A DNA stretch of 32,948 bases from Bacteroidota bacterium. Lineage in GTDB: Bacteria > Bacteroidota > Bacteroidia > Palsa-965. Below the pieces are notes generated by a model. That model saw nothing but the letters and a program-made list of their open reading frames with translations, searched no databases and was not told the origin of the DNA. Location of the stretch: NCBI GenBank assembly GCA_003151415.1, contig PLXK01000193.1, positions 225 through 33,172 of the forward strand, read 5' to 3'. Each line of letters opens with the position of its first letter. Positions within the stretch are counted from its first letter, which is position 1. Positions 8,149-16,800 of this stretch are shown in pieces. The position numbers and the translations under genes were made by a program.

Positions 8149-8922
8149 TTAATTGGCATGCATGGCAGCTACAGGCTTACTCAATTGTTTCAGAATAAAA
8201 CGCGGAAAAAACCGGCTCATGAATTTCAATTGGCTTGATTGGCCCGGACATATTTCGAATTTATCGTTTGCGAATCCATCCAGAAAAACTCCCACCATTT
8301 TATCTACAGGCATCAGCGATACGCCCTCCATGTCCGAGTCCTTGAAATTCTTGAGTAATTCCGTTTCGGTTGCAGGAGGAGCGAGTTCAAAGACTTTAAC
8401 CTCTGTATTCCTCAATTGCTCCCTGAGGGATAAGGAATACGAGTGCAGGGCTGCCTTGGCAGCACAATATACCGGTGAAATTGCCAATGGAACGAATGCC
8501 AGGCCAGAAGAAACAATGACCAGAGCGGCATTTTTATTTTTTTTCAGCAGGGGCAGGAATGCATCAATCATCCAAATCGTTCCCTTTACATTGATATCGA
8601 TTTCGTTGGTTAAATCCATAGGTGCTAACTGATGGTTCTGCAGATTGATCGTAACCATAATCCCGGCATTGTTGATTAACACATTGAGCGCGGGGAAATC
8701 CTTTGCCACCTGATCATACAGCTTCTTAACGTCCTCCGGTTTGCTCACATCGCTCAGGATGGTTACAACTCCTTTCAATTCGTTTTTTACTTTTTGCAGT
8801 TTTTGTTCGTTGCGCCCCGTAACAATAACCGTGTTGCTTTTTTTCAGGAATTCCTTGGCCATCTCATAACCAATTCCGCTTGAACCACCTGTAATTAAAA
8901 TTGTGTTGCCACTTAAATTCAT
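8149..8922 (-). CDS. Short-chain dehydrogenase/reductase, DltE-like
   Basis: A 257-residue classical SDR enzyme. It has the Rossmann cofactor motif TGGSSGIG at residues 11-18, NNAG at 84-87, the catalytic serine at S138 or S139 in VIVSSG, and the catalytic pair YCAAK at 152-156. The overall pattern, including PPATETELL after the active site, resembles the DltE group (COG3967), whose members are NAD(P)-dependent oxidoreductases of undefined substrate. The length is normal and all catalytic residues are present. The ATG at 8922 is the natural start. A well-formed promoter lies just upstream and a hairpin terminator downstream, so it is probably a single-gene unit. The substrate cannot be told from context. 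Confidence 0.92.
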   Translation of the reverse strand: MNLSGNTILITGGSSGIGYEMAKEFLKKSNTVIVTGRNEQKLQKVKNELKGVVTILSDVSKPEDVKKLYDQVAKDFPALNVLINNAGIMVTINLQNHQLAPMDLTNEIDINVKGTIWMIDAFLPLLKKNKNAALVIVSSGLAFVPLAISPVYCAAKAALHSYSLSLREQLRNTEVKVFELAPPATETELLKNFKDSDMEGVSLMPVDKMVGVFLDGFANDKFEICPGQSSQLKFMSRFFPRFILKQLSKPVAAMHAN

Positions 8923-8960
8923 AATCTTCTGTTTTTAGTTTTTGATGGTCGTTCTTTCAC

Positions 8961-8992
8961 CAAATATACGGCAGACCGGGGGATACCGCAAA
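8961..8992 (-). promoter_or_regulatory. Bacteroidota promoter of the dehydrogenase gene
   Basis: On the minus strand, TTTG (8989-8992) is separated by 20 nt from TATATTTG (8961-8968), an exact TAnnTTTG -7 box. The spacing fits the -33/-7 architecture of Bacteroidota. The box ends about 38 bp before the ATG at 8922. Confidence 0.65.
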
Positions 8993-9189
8993 TCCGGTTT
9001 GAATTTAAACATCGGAAAGATGCTTGTTTCTGTTTCCCTCCTTCACACCTCTTATCCCGTGCGCCAGGGGCCTGCGCTTACGGGGCAATCTTATTCAAAA
9101 CAGGCCCGGAATATAAAATCCCTCCGGGTGGAAACAAAAGCCACAAAATACTCCGCTGGTCTTATGGTAATTTGTATTTTTAGTCACCC

Positions 9190-10152
9190 TTGAAAAAAAC
9201 CGCTTTTCTATTTAGCCTCCTGGCTTGTTCAACAGCCTGCTTTGCCCAGATTAGCGGGCGTGTGACCGATAATGCGAAGAAATCGATTTCCTTCTGCAAT
9301 GTGATTCTTATAAAAGCGGCCGATTCAAGTCTGGTTACCGGAACCACGACCGATACAAGCGGCGGTTTTCAGCTCGAAATCAAATCTTCTGGCAATTTCC
9401 GGGTTCTTGCCACCTATATGGGCTGCCGAAAATACTACTCTCCGGTTATTCTTGTGGTGGATGCTGCTCAGCGGTATGATGCAGGGACACTGATCCTGGA
9501 ACCCAATCATCAACTCAAAGGCGTGGAAGTCGTTGCGGAGAAACCCTTCATGGAGCATAAACTGGATCGAACCGTTTTCAACATTGAGAACAGCATCATC
9601 TCTTCAGGCAGCAATGCTTTGGAGGTCTTGAAAAAATTGCCCGGCGTAACGGTTGACAATAACGATGCCATCCAGGTTCGCGGAAAGTCGGGCGTTCTCA
9701 TTATGATGGACGGAAGGACTACATATATGTCCACTGCCGATGTGGCTACTTATTTAAAGAGTCTGGATGCTGGGCAGATTGAAAAGATAGAGGTCATTAC
9801 AAATCCTTCTGCCAAATATGACGCCAGCGGAAATGCCATTATCAACATTGTCCTGAAGAAAGATAAAAACATGGGCTTCAATGCACAGGTGAACCTGACC
9901 ATGAGGCAAAGTCAATACACCGGCGGCGGGGCAAACATCACCGCCAATTACCGGACAAAAAACTCAACTTCTTTGGCTTTTATAATTTGGGGGATGGCAG
10001 CAATGCCTACTATGCAGATCAGGAAAATCAGTTCAATCCCACCGGGCTTCCGCCAAGCACCATCACGAATCATTTCAGCGATGTTTCCAATGGATATTAT
10101 CAGACCGGCAGGCTTGGGATGGATTATACGCCGGACAAGCGCCAGACATTAG
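9190..10152 (+). CDS. TonB-dependent receptor-like protein, N-terminal part of a frameshifted gene
   Basis: The frame starts at TTG (9190). A stop (TAG at 9181) lies three codons upstream and no ATG gives the signal peptide, so TTG is the likely start. Residues 1-19 are a signal peptide (MKKTAFLFSLLACSTACFA). A carboxypeptidase-regulatory-like beta-sandwich follows (ISGRVTD onward, to about 105), then a plug domain (about 110-235) with VLKKLPGVTVDNN and IEKIEVITNPSAKYDASG. This is the layout of the OMP_b-brl_3 family, outer-membrane receptors of the SusC/TonB type. Real homology ends near 9963. After that this frame is out of register, and the barrel continues in the -1 frame (next entry). 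The 63 or so residues after the shift up to 10152 are not family-like. The intact gene would encode about 803 residues, the normal family length. Confidence 0.82.
   Translation: MKKTAFLFSLLACSTACFAQISGRVTDNAKKSISFCNVILIKAADSSLVTGTTTDTSGGFQLEIKSSGNFRVLATYMGCRKYYSPVILVVDAAQRYDAGTLILEPNHQLKGVEVVAEKPFMEHKLDRTVFNIENSIISSGSNALEVLKKLPGVTVDNNDAIQVRGKSGVLIMMDGRTTYMSTADVATYLKSLDAGQIEKIEVITNPSAKYDASGNAIINIVLKKDKNMGFNAQVNLTMRQSQYTGGGANITANYRTKNSTSLAFIIWGMAAMPTMQIRKISSIPPGFRQAPSRIISAMFPMDIIRPAGLGWIIRRTSARH
9957..9963 (+). other. A AAA AAC heptamer at the frame switch of the receptor gene
   Basis: In the upstream frame the codons are ACA AAA AAC, so the heptamer is in the exact register of a canonical -1 ribosomal slippage site. 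A -1 shift here leads to CTC AAC TTC and restores the family-like barrel sequence LNFFGFYNLGDG. Alternatively, a seventh A in this run would restore the frame, so the site could also be a homopolymer mutation, a phase-variable tract or a sequencing error. A small hairpin (GGCA GCAA TGCC, 9996-10007) lies 32 nt downstream but is too weak to count as support. Confidence 0.6.
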
Positions 10153-11600
10153 GTATTGTCTTCGAAGGCTTTCTTGCCAATGATTCTCGCGCGCTGATCC
10201 GCACAACGGACATCTACAATGCACGGCCCCTGCCCGATTCCAGTTTGAGCAAGCTGGGTACAAGCCAGTGGCAAGGCAACCGACTCACCGGCAATCTGAA
10301 CTACACATTTAAAATCGACAGCCTGGGCCGGGAGCTTTCGGCCACTGCCGACTTTGTCACCTTTCAGAATTCCATCCTTCAGCAGGATGTGACTACCTAT
10401 TCTTATGTTTCTCCTTCTTATCAGCAGAGCCCGACCTTTCTTAAATCCGAAAATCCCAATCAACTGACAATCGGAGCCATAAAACTGGATTATGTCCAAC
10501 CTGTCGGAAAAAAAAGCCGGCTGGATGCCGGAGTAAAAGCCAGTATGGTCAATTCCGACAACCCAGCCCAATATTGGAACGTCGTTCAGGGAGTGGATGT
10601 ACCTGACATCACCAAAACCAATCATTTCATTTACTCCGAAAATATTTACTCCGCTTATCTGAATTTCTTCCACACCTTCAGCAAGAAAGTGGAAGGACAA
10701 TTTGGCCTAAGGCAAGAAACGACACAGGGAACAGGAACTCAGGTCCAAACCGATTCAACAATCAGGCGCAGCTACACCAATCTGTTTCCCTCGGCATTTC
10801 TCAGCTGGAAAATAGATTCCGCCCATACACTCAATTTCACATACAGCCGCCGCATCGACCGGCCTGATTACGGGTCTCTCAATCCCTTCCCCACGAACAT
10901 TGGCCCGTACTTTTATACCATTGGCAATCCCTACCTCCTGCCGGAGATTGCCGACAATTTTGAAGTCACGCATGTTTACAAAAACTTCCTGAGTGCCGGT
11001 CTTGGTTATATCACCATGAGCAATGTCATTTCAGATGCCGTTCATCAGGATGACATCACACACATTTCCTACCGCACGCCAAACAATCTGAATCATTGGG
11101 ATGCATACAGCGCACTGCTCAGTGCAACTTTTCATCCCTCACACTGGTGGACAATCATTACTTCCGCCAACTGCGCACATGACAATTACACCGGTACATT
11201 ACAAGGCAATGCTTACAGCACGGCCGGCTATACGGTTTATTACAACATCAACAACTCTTTTGGTTTTAAAAACGGCTGGGGTGCCGAACTAACCTTCTAT
11301 TATACATCTCTTAACCGGGATGCGGTACTCATTAACGATCCCCGCTATGCCATGAACGTCGGTATACGTAAACGCATTGCTCATGGCCGGGGAACATTCT
11401 CCTTGAATTTATCCGATATCTTCTGGAGCGACCGGCTCACAGGAACGGAAGTGTTCCAGAATGTCAATTACCACAGTTCCTATTACAGCGATTCACGCAG
11501 AGCCCGGATCACATTTACCTGGAAACTTGGAAAATCGCAGTACCAGCGGGAAGAAAAAAGAGCAGGTGCAGAAGAGGAACTGAACAGAGTCAAGAAATAA
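9987..11600 (+). CDS. TonB-dependent receptor-like protein, C-terminal beta-barrel part of the frameshifted gene
   Basis: This frame holds the outer-membrane beta-barrel of the OMP_b-brl_3 receptor: alternating aromatic strands such as GRLGMDYTPDKRQTLGIVF, LNFTYSRRIDRPDYGSLNPF and ITFTWKLGKSQY near the end. The motif SRRIDRPDYGSLNPF, followed by GNPYLLPE, is typical of this family. The true join is upstream of the first ATG-like codon: family-like sequence in this frame begins right after the A run at 9957-9962, and no separate signal peptide exists. On its own the fragment could not be exported, so the gene works only if the shift is bypassed. The C-terminus lacks a terminal aromatic residue and ends in a charged tail (EEELNRVKK). 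Ligand unknown; there is no SusD partner beside it. Confidence 0.82.
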   Translation: MGDGSNAYYADQENQFNPTGLPPSTITNHFSDVSNGYYQTGRLGMDYTPDKRQTLGIVFEGFLANDSRALIRTTDIYNARPLPDSSLSKLGTSQWQGNRLTGNLNYTFKIDSLGRELSATADFVTFQNSILQQDVTTYSYVSPSYQQSPTFLKSENPNQLTIGAIKLDYVQPVGKKSRLDAGVKASMVNSDNPAQYWNVVQGVDVPDITKTNHFIYSENIYSAYLNFFHTFSKKVEGQFGLRQETTQGTGTQVQTDSTIRRSYTNLFPSAFLSWKIDSAHTLNFTYSRRIDRPDYGSLNPFPTNIGPYFYTIGNPYLLPEIADNFEVTHVYKNFLSAGLGYITMSNVISDAVHQDDITHISYRTPNNLNHWDAYSALLSATFHPSHWWTIITSANCAHDNYTGTLQGNAYSTAGYTVYYNINNSFGFKNGWGAELTFYYTSLNRDAVLINDPRYAMNVGIRKRIAHGRGTFSLNLSDIFWSDRLTGTEVFQNVNYHSSYYSDSRRARITFTWKLGKSQYQREEKRAGAEEELNRVKK

Positions 11601-11735
11601 AGATGTTTGGGTTGATAAAACCCGGTTGGTGTTTAAGGCAGTCTATGCCAAAGAGGGTTGCCGGTTCAAAGCGCAAGCACAGATCCCTCCCGTACAGCCT
11701 ACCCTACAGTTCTGCGCAAACGGGGTGTAATGTTT

Positions 11736-11866
11736 ATTTGGGCGTGCCCCCTGAAACGGGGTCAGGCTTTCGGCACTCGCTCTTTGCAGTTTGTTAATGG
11801 CTGGTTTTCGTATAAGTGATTTCTGCGTTTCTCTGAACAGAACAATCTGCAAAGGAGCTCAGACAA
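11736..11866 (+). repeat. Dispersed structured element, copy 1
   Basis: The element begins ATTTGGGCGTGCCCC, followed by a small hairpin around CCTGAAACGGGGTCAGG, then GGCTTTCGGCACTCGC and TCTTTGCAG. It closes 58 nt later with CTGCAAAGGAGCTCAGAC. CTCTTTGCAG (11780-11789) is complementary to CTGCAAAGGAG (from 11847) apart from one extra G, so the whole can fold into a long stem around a variable centre. The same ends recur in the same order at 32760-32916, with a different internal hairpin and a different centre. Elements with this GGGCGTGCCCC start seem familiar from many Bacteroidota genomes; that is recollection, not a search. Confidence 0.65.
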
Positions 11867-12117
11867 AGATGCCTCAATCCTTCACGCGAGAAAATAAATA
11901 TTTTAAAACATTTCGCTTCAGTCTCCTTGCCCTGAAGGGGCCTCAATTCAAGGATATTGGGCAAGTCTGTTTACTTGTCTGAGCGTTAATGATGCATTCA
12001 CTTTCGGAACTAAGCAACCAAACACCTCCGATCTTCTATCAGCAAGTTTCCTGTTTTTTACATCACCGTATTTAAATCTGGTAATCTCTAATGACACCTT
12101 GTTGAATGAATTTTAGT

Positions 12118-12294
12118 ACTTTCAGAAAACTCCAAGCATGATCGAAGAAATAGCCCTGGCCTTGGGTATGAAAACATCAGTAAATTTGCTTCCGCTTTCA
12201 AGGATCTGTTTGGGGCACACCCTTCCATCCCCTTAAAAGAGAGAAAAATAGCCAGGGAAAGCCCCTTTGCCGAAATACTCAAAACTGAAACCAA
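12118..12294 (+). pseudogene. Remnant of an AraC-family regulator (HTH 3' end)
   Basis: Reading from about 12127 gives KTPSMIEEIALALG, and after a one-base shift near 12178 the other frame continues ENISKFASAFKDLFGAHPS. This closely parallels the end of the intact regulator that follows (AAVAAKFGYENASKFSAAFRDF). The missing base falls at the expected Tyr codon (GGTATG where GGTTATG is expected). The rest of the gene is absent, so this is a decayed 3' fragment of a paralogue directly upstream of the intact AraC gene. Confidence 0.7.
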
Positions 12295-12369
12295 CTCTTA
12301 TTATCTTAGAGAAGGAAGAGGCCGTATTCCTCTTACCAGACGATGTAATTCTTTACCTTATTTCCGTTT

Positions 12370-13449
12370 ATGTCAGTCATCACCAGCGTCGAAAATTGGT
12401 TTGCAAGATTCAAACCCTATCTCTTTGCCTATAAAAAGGGCTTTTTCGAATTGCAATACCTGGCCAATTCTCCACAGGCAATGATTGGGGCGTTTAAGAA
12501 GATCCCTTTTGTGAAATGCAATGACAAAAAGCAGTCGATAGCGGCCAATTCACTTTTTCTAAAAGTGCTTTTTTACTACCGGGAAATTGAAGCGGAATTT
12601 TTCATTTTATGTTCCGAAACAACTTTCAAGGCCAATGTCAGTTTCAAACATTATTATGACCCAGCCATTCCTGCCGACTATTTTTGTCTTTCCCTTCGTC
12701 TGGATAATCAGGACAAAGCGCTAAATTCCGTGATCAACAATGCCGGGATTCCGGATGATTCCTGGTTGCTTCTGAAGCCGGGGGCTAAAGTAGTTCATCA
12801 TCATTTCAAAGGTACCAGAGGCAGATACATTTCTGTTTATTTTACAAACCTGTGGCTGGAAAATTATCTCGAATACACCAATCCGGAAGCCCGGAATGTG
12901 TGGAAAGCTTTTCTTCAGGCAGAAAGCGATCATTTAATATGTCCTCGCCTTTCCGGGGCGGCACTCTTTGATCAACAGGCCTTGTTTAAGCTCCTCTTCT
13001 CGCCGGGTGATTTCAAATCCAAAACCTATACAAAGACCCTCCGGAAAGAAACGCTTAACTATATAAATGTTTTCAGTTCAAAAATGCGGACCGAGAATAT
13101 CAATGAGCGGCATTTCCTGATCAGTAACCAGGACCGTATTCTGGTATTGCTGGTCGAGCGACTCCTGCAGAATCAACTGTATGAAAAATTTCAGGGGATT
13201 GAAGTTCTGGCTGCTGCTGTCGGTACTTCAGAAACCAAACTGAAAGAGTGTTTCAAGATTGTTCATGACGAGACTCTATTTCAATACTTCCAGGGTCTGC
13301 AAATGAAAAAGGCGAAAGAAATCATAAGCGATTCCGATTTGCTGATAGCTGCCGTGGCAGCCAAATTCGGATATGAAAATGCCAGTAAATTTTCAGCGGC
13401 ATTCAGGGATTTTCACGGCTGCCTTCCTTCCGACATCAGGAAATCATAA
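12370..13449 (+). CDS. AraC-family transcriptional regulator
   Basis: A 359-residue protein started at the ATG at 12370. The C-terminal 100 residues carry the double helix-turn-helix of the AraC family: the first helix pair near GIEVLAAAVGTSETKLKECF, then MKKAKEIISDSDLLIAAVAAKFGY, and the signature ASKFSAAFRDFHGCLPSDIR at the end. The N-terminal 250 residues have no recognisable sensor domain. They contain several aromatic-rich stretches and may bind a small molecule, but no ligand can be proposed. A damaged paralogue fragment lies immediately upstream. The big T9SS cassette begins 387 bp downstream on the same strand, so the regulator could control it, but there is no direct evidence for that. 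Confidence 0.88.
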   Translation: MSVITSVENWFARFKPYLFAYKKGFFELQYLANSPQAMIGAFKKIPFVKCNDKKQSIAANSLFLKVLFYYREIEAEFFILCSETTFKANVSFKHYYDPAIPADYFCLSLRLDNQDKALNSVINNAGIPDDSWLLLKPGAKVVHHHFKGTRGRYISVYFTNLWLENYLEYTNPEARNVWKAFLQAESDHLICPRLSGAALFDQQALFKLLFSPGDFKSKTYTKTLRKETLNYINVFSSKMRTENINERHFLISNQDRILVLLVERLLQNQLYEKFQGIEVLAAAVGTSETKLKECFKIVHDETLFQYFQGLQMKKAKEIISDSDLLIAAVAAKFGYENASKFSAAFRDFHGCLPSDIRKS

Positions 13450-13835
13450 TAGGCCTTCCTAAATGTCTTCTTTTCCAGACTCGCCGATGCCTTGCCTTGG
13501 GAGAGCCACTAAAAGATCCGCATACTATTTTATGAATACCAGTTCAAGATTCGTTGGTTTCCGGCCTGTCTGCATTTCCATTCTCCCTGAAGCCTGCTGT
13601 TGCCGAAAAGAAGATGCAACATGTTTTTTCATATGCTACTGATTTTCAGTTATAAAGAATTGCTCTCTTGCGAAAAAATGTCCTGTTGGAGCAAACGAAT
13701 GGACTATTTAATCATACTTTTACCGCGCATTTCCCAATAATATATTAACGAATTCGAATAAGGTCTGGTTTTCCTGCTCGGAGTGTGATTTATTTTGCAC
13801 TGCTGAAAAACAGTAAATATTAAAATTAAAACGAC
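13450..13835. other. Intergenic leader of the T9SS surface cassette
   Basis: About 390 bp with no gene. The final 60 bp before the ATG at 13836 are AT-rich and include TTATTTTGCAC (near 13790-13800). It resembles the -7 box TAnnTTTG but is one base short between TA and TTTG. No clear repeats or terminator are seen after the AraC gene. Confidence 0.35.
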
Positions 13836-16800
13836 ATGAAGTCAAAATTACTCCTCAGCATCCTGGTGATAGTCCTGCAAAATTCCAGTGTGGAAGCGCA
13901 AAACGTTTCCATTTTACCCGGAGAAACCACAACTATTGAAACGGCAGCGGTTTATAACGGTGATTTTGGACCGAGCAACACAGGTGGGTCAGGGTTTTCC
14001 AGCAACTTCAATAAGGGACGAGGGGTGCTTTCCATTGGAGCCGAAATTCAGTCGGATGGCTATGCAAGCTGGGATGATGTAAGGATTGCCTTCTATTACA
14101 ATGGGGCCTGGCACAACATCTGTCAGTATAACAACAAAGACAACCAATCGCAATGTGATTACACGGGAGGACCTAATTCCCAATATTATACTGTTCCGTA
14201 TATTCCTATAGCGGGAACCTGTGTATATACTGCCGGTAATAATTATGAAACCTACAGTGGAGATGCTTCTTATACGAAAGTTGGCAAAATGGGCGGAGGT
14301 AATTCCGACCGCTATCAAAATATTTGTCTGAAAAACAATGGGAGCTTGTCCGTATATCATGGTAATTATTTAGCTCAGTCAGGCGTTATTACAGATCGCG
14401 TGAAAGATGGTGATAATAATATGTGGGGTATTCAAACCGCTGCTTACACGGCTACAGGCAAGATATATCCCGCTTTCAACGATCCTAATCCTTCAACAAA
14501 AAAAACAACCGGATATGATGTAAATAATTATGTTCAATATGGAAACTTACCCGGCTTCACGTATGATCAATACACGACCAATATTGGTGTTCTTATTATA
14601 AATATTGCCAACCTGCCTCCTGATATGCTGGAGGCGCCCAATTTTAAAGTGCATGTATATGCCTTATCCAATGGAAATGACCATAACAGGATTTATGAAA
14701 CGACATATAACAACCAGAACTTCATGTTAAATGGTCCCGGGACACTCGTTGCCAGTCAGGACCAGTGCTCTGGAGTTAACCTGTCATGGAGTAACAGTTC
14801 CAATCAAACTCCGGACGACGGGAATGTGACTATCAGAAACGTGATTTTCAGAAATGGCAGCTACCTGGCAACTGTTGCAGGGTCAGCAACAACCTACTCC
14901 GATTTAACAGCGGTTCAGGATGTCAGTTACGACTATACCGTAAGGCATGTTGCATTCAGTGAAACCGGGGAAACTTATTATCGTTCTCCGGAATCAGCAA
15001 AAGCGACAGGGTCTTTAAAACCAAGACCTGATCAACCGATCAGCCCTACTGCATCTGCCGATGATTGTACAGGTAAGATTAATCTTGGATGGTCGTTTAA
15101 CGGCGCCAATCCCCAATACTTTAAAGTAGAATCTTCGAGCACCAGTGCTACCGGACCCTGGACCATAGATACCACCACCATAGCCGGCGCAGCCAGAAAT
15201 TACACCTTTAAGAATGCCACCCGGGGCACAACCTATTATTACCGAATCTCAGCCATCAATAGTTGTGCAGTTCAGTCGCCAACTTATGCTACTTGTCTGG
15301 GCATTTCACCTTCTGATCCGGCAAAGGCAACAAAAGTAACTGCTACCTTAAACATCGTGAACGAATCCATCGATCTTACCTGGAACGACAACGCAAACAA
15401 TGAAACGAAATACCAGGTGGTGAGAACGGATGATCAGGGAAACACGGTACTGACTGATATCAATGCCAATGCAAACAGTTATTCGGATAATGCGGCCGCA
15501 ACCTGCAGGTTATATTCATATAAGATCCGGGTTTTTAACAGTTGTGTATTGAGCGGCACGCTCTCAGACAGTGCGGCCACAGGCACGCTACCTCCTCCAA
15601 ACCTGAGCAACACGTTTGATGCAGTTACACACAAGCTCATTTGTTCCAAAGGGTATTTCAATAACCGGGTGGAGCTCAACTGGTCCAATAAAAACAACAA
15701 CATCCTGAGCAGCATAGCCATCTACCGTAAAGTATTGGGCTCAACAGCAGATTCCGTTCAGATCACAACCGTCAGCCCCGGTACCGGGTTGTATATTGAC
15801 AATACGATTAATGCCGGTGTGTTTTATAAATATTCGATTCAAGGAACTGTTGTTTGTAACGGATCGACCCTTACTTCCAACATTTCAGAGGACATCGGTT
15901 TCCGAAGCCCGACCGGGATCGTGAACGGTCAGATTGAATACACCGGTGGTGTTGCGGTGAAAAATGTTCAGATCACCCTTCAAAAGACAACCGGCAACAA
16001 CGGGTTCGCCGCAGTTTTTAACGGCGCCAACCAGGTAACCGTTAAGGATGCCGCCAACCTCAAGCCAAGTGCAAGTGTTTCTGCGGAAGCCTGGGTTAAT
16101 TTTTCTTCCCTGACGGGTGCGTCGGATCGGGTGATTGCAGGGAAAGCTGGTTCTTACCAATTGTTTTATCAGGGTTCCACGGGCAAGCTGATCATGCGTG
16201 TGATAAGTGGAGGAACCAATTATGATGCGCCATTTACCGCAACACCATTGATCGTTGCCGGTGCCTACAACCAGATTTGCGGGGTATACGACGGCAGCAA
16301 AGTAAAACTTTTTATCAACGGCGCCATTAAAGATTCTGTCACCGGCCCTGGCAGTATCAATGTAAACACCAATCCGGTGATCATCGGAAATGGTTTTGCC
16401 GGAGATCTCAAAGAGATCCGAATATGGAATAACAAACGGTTGAATTCCGATGTGGCCAGAGATTATCAGAGGGTGCTGAATGGCGATGAAACAGGCCTGT
16501 CTGTGCTGTTCCATACCGATGAAAACGCAGGTACTTATTTATACGACATTTCCGAAGTTGGAACAACCTTCAATATGAATGATGGAGCATTCACAACTCC
16601 AACCTGGTCAACGACTATCCCGGGCACTTCCCAGATGGGTTATATCGGTTATACCGATTCTACCGGCAACTATACCATAGCCGGGGTTCGTTACTCTGCC
16701 AATGGTGAAAATTTCAAAGCCGTTCCGGCATTCGGAGTTCACTCGTTCAATCCGGCCAGCCAGGTGATGTTTATTGGCGACGGGGCTGCCGTTCAGAATG

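Larger units (their letters stand above)
11601..12369. other. Intergenic region with a dispersed element and gene remnant
   Basis: About 770 bp without an intact gene. A small stem (GGGTT/AACCC, 11609-11623) follows the receptor stop but has no T run. The region holds a full copy of the dispersed structured repeat (11736-11866) and a decayed AraC 3' end (about 12118-12294), each listed separately. I see nothing convincing in the remainder. Confidence 0.5.

Noticed and set aside
9996-10007. Hairpin as a stimulator of frameshifting in the receptor gene
   Set aside because: Only 4 bp and about 32 nt from the slippery heptamer, too weak and too far to be good evidence.
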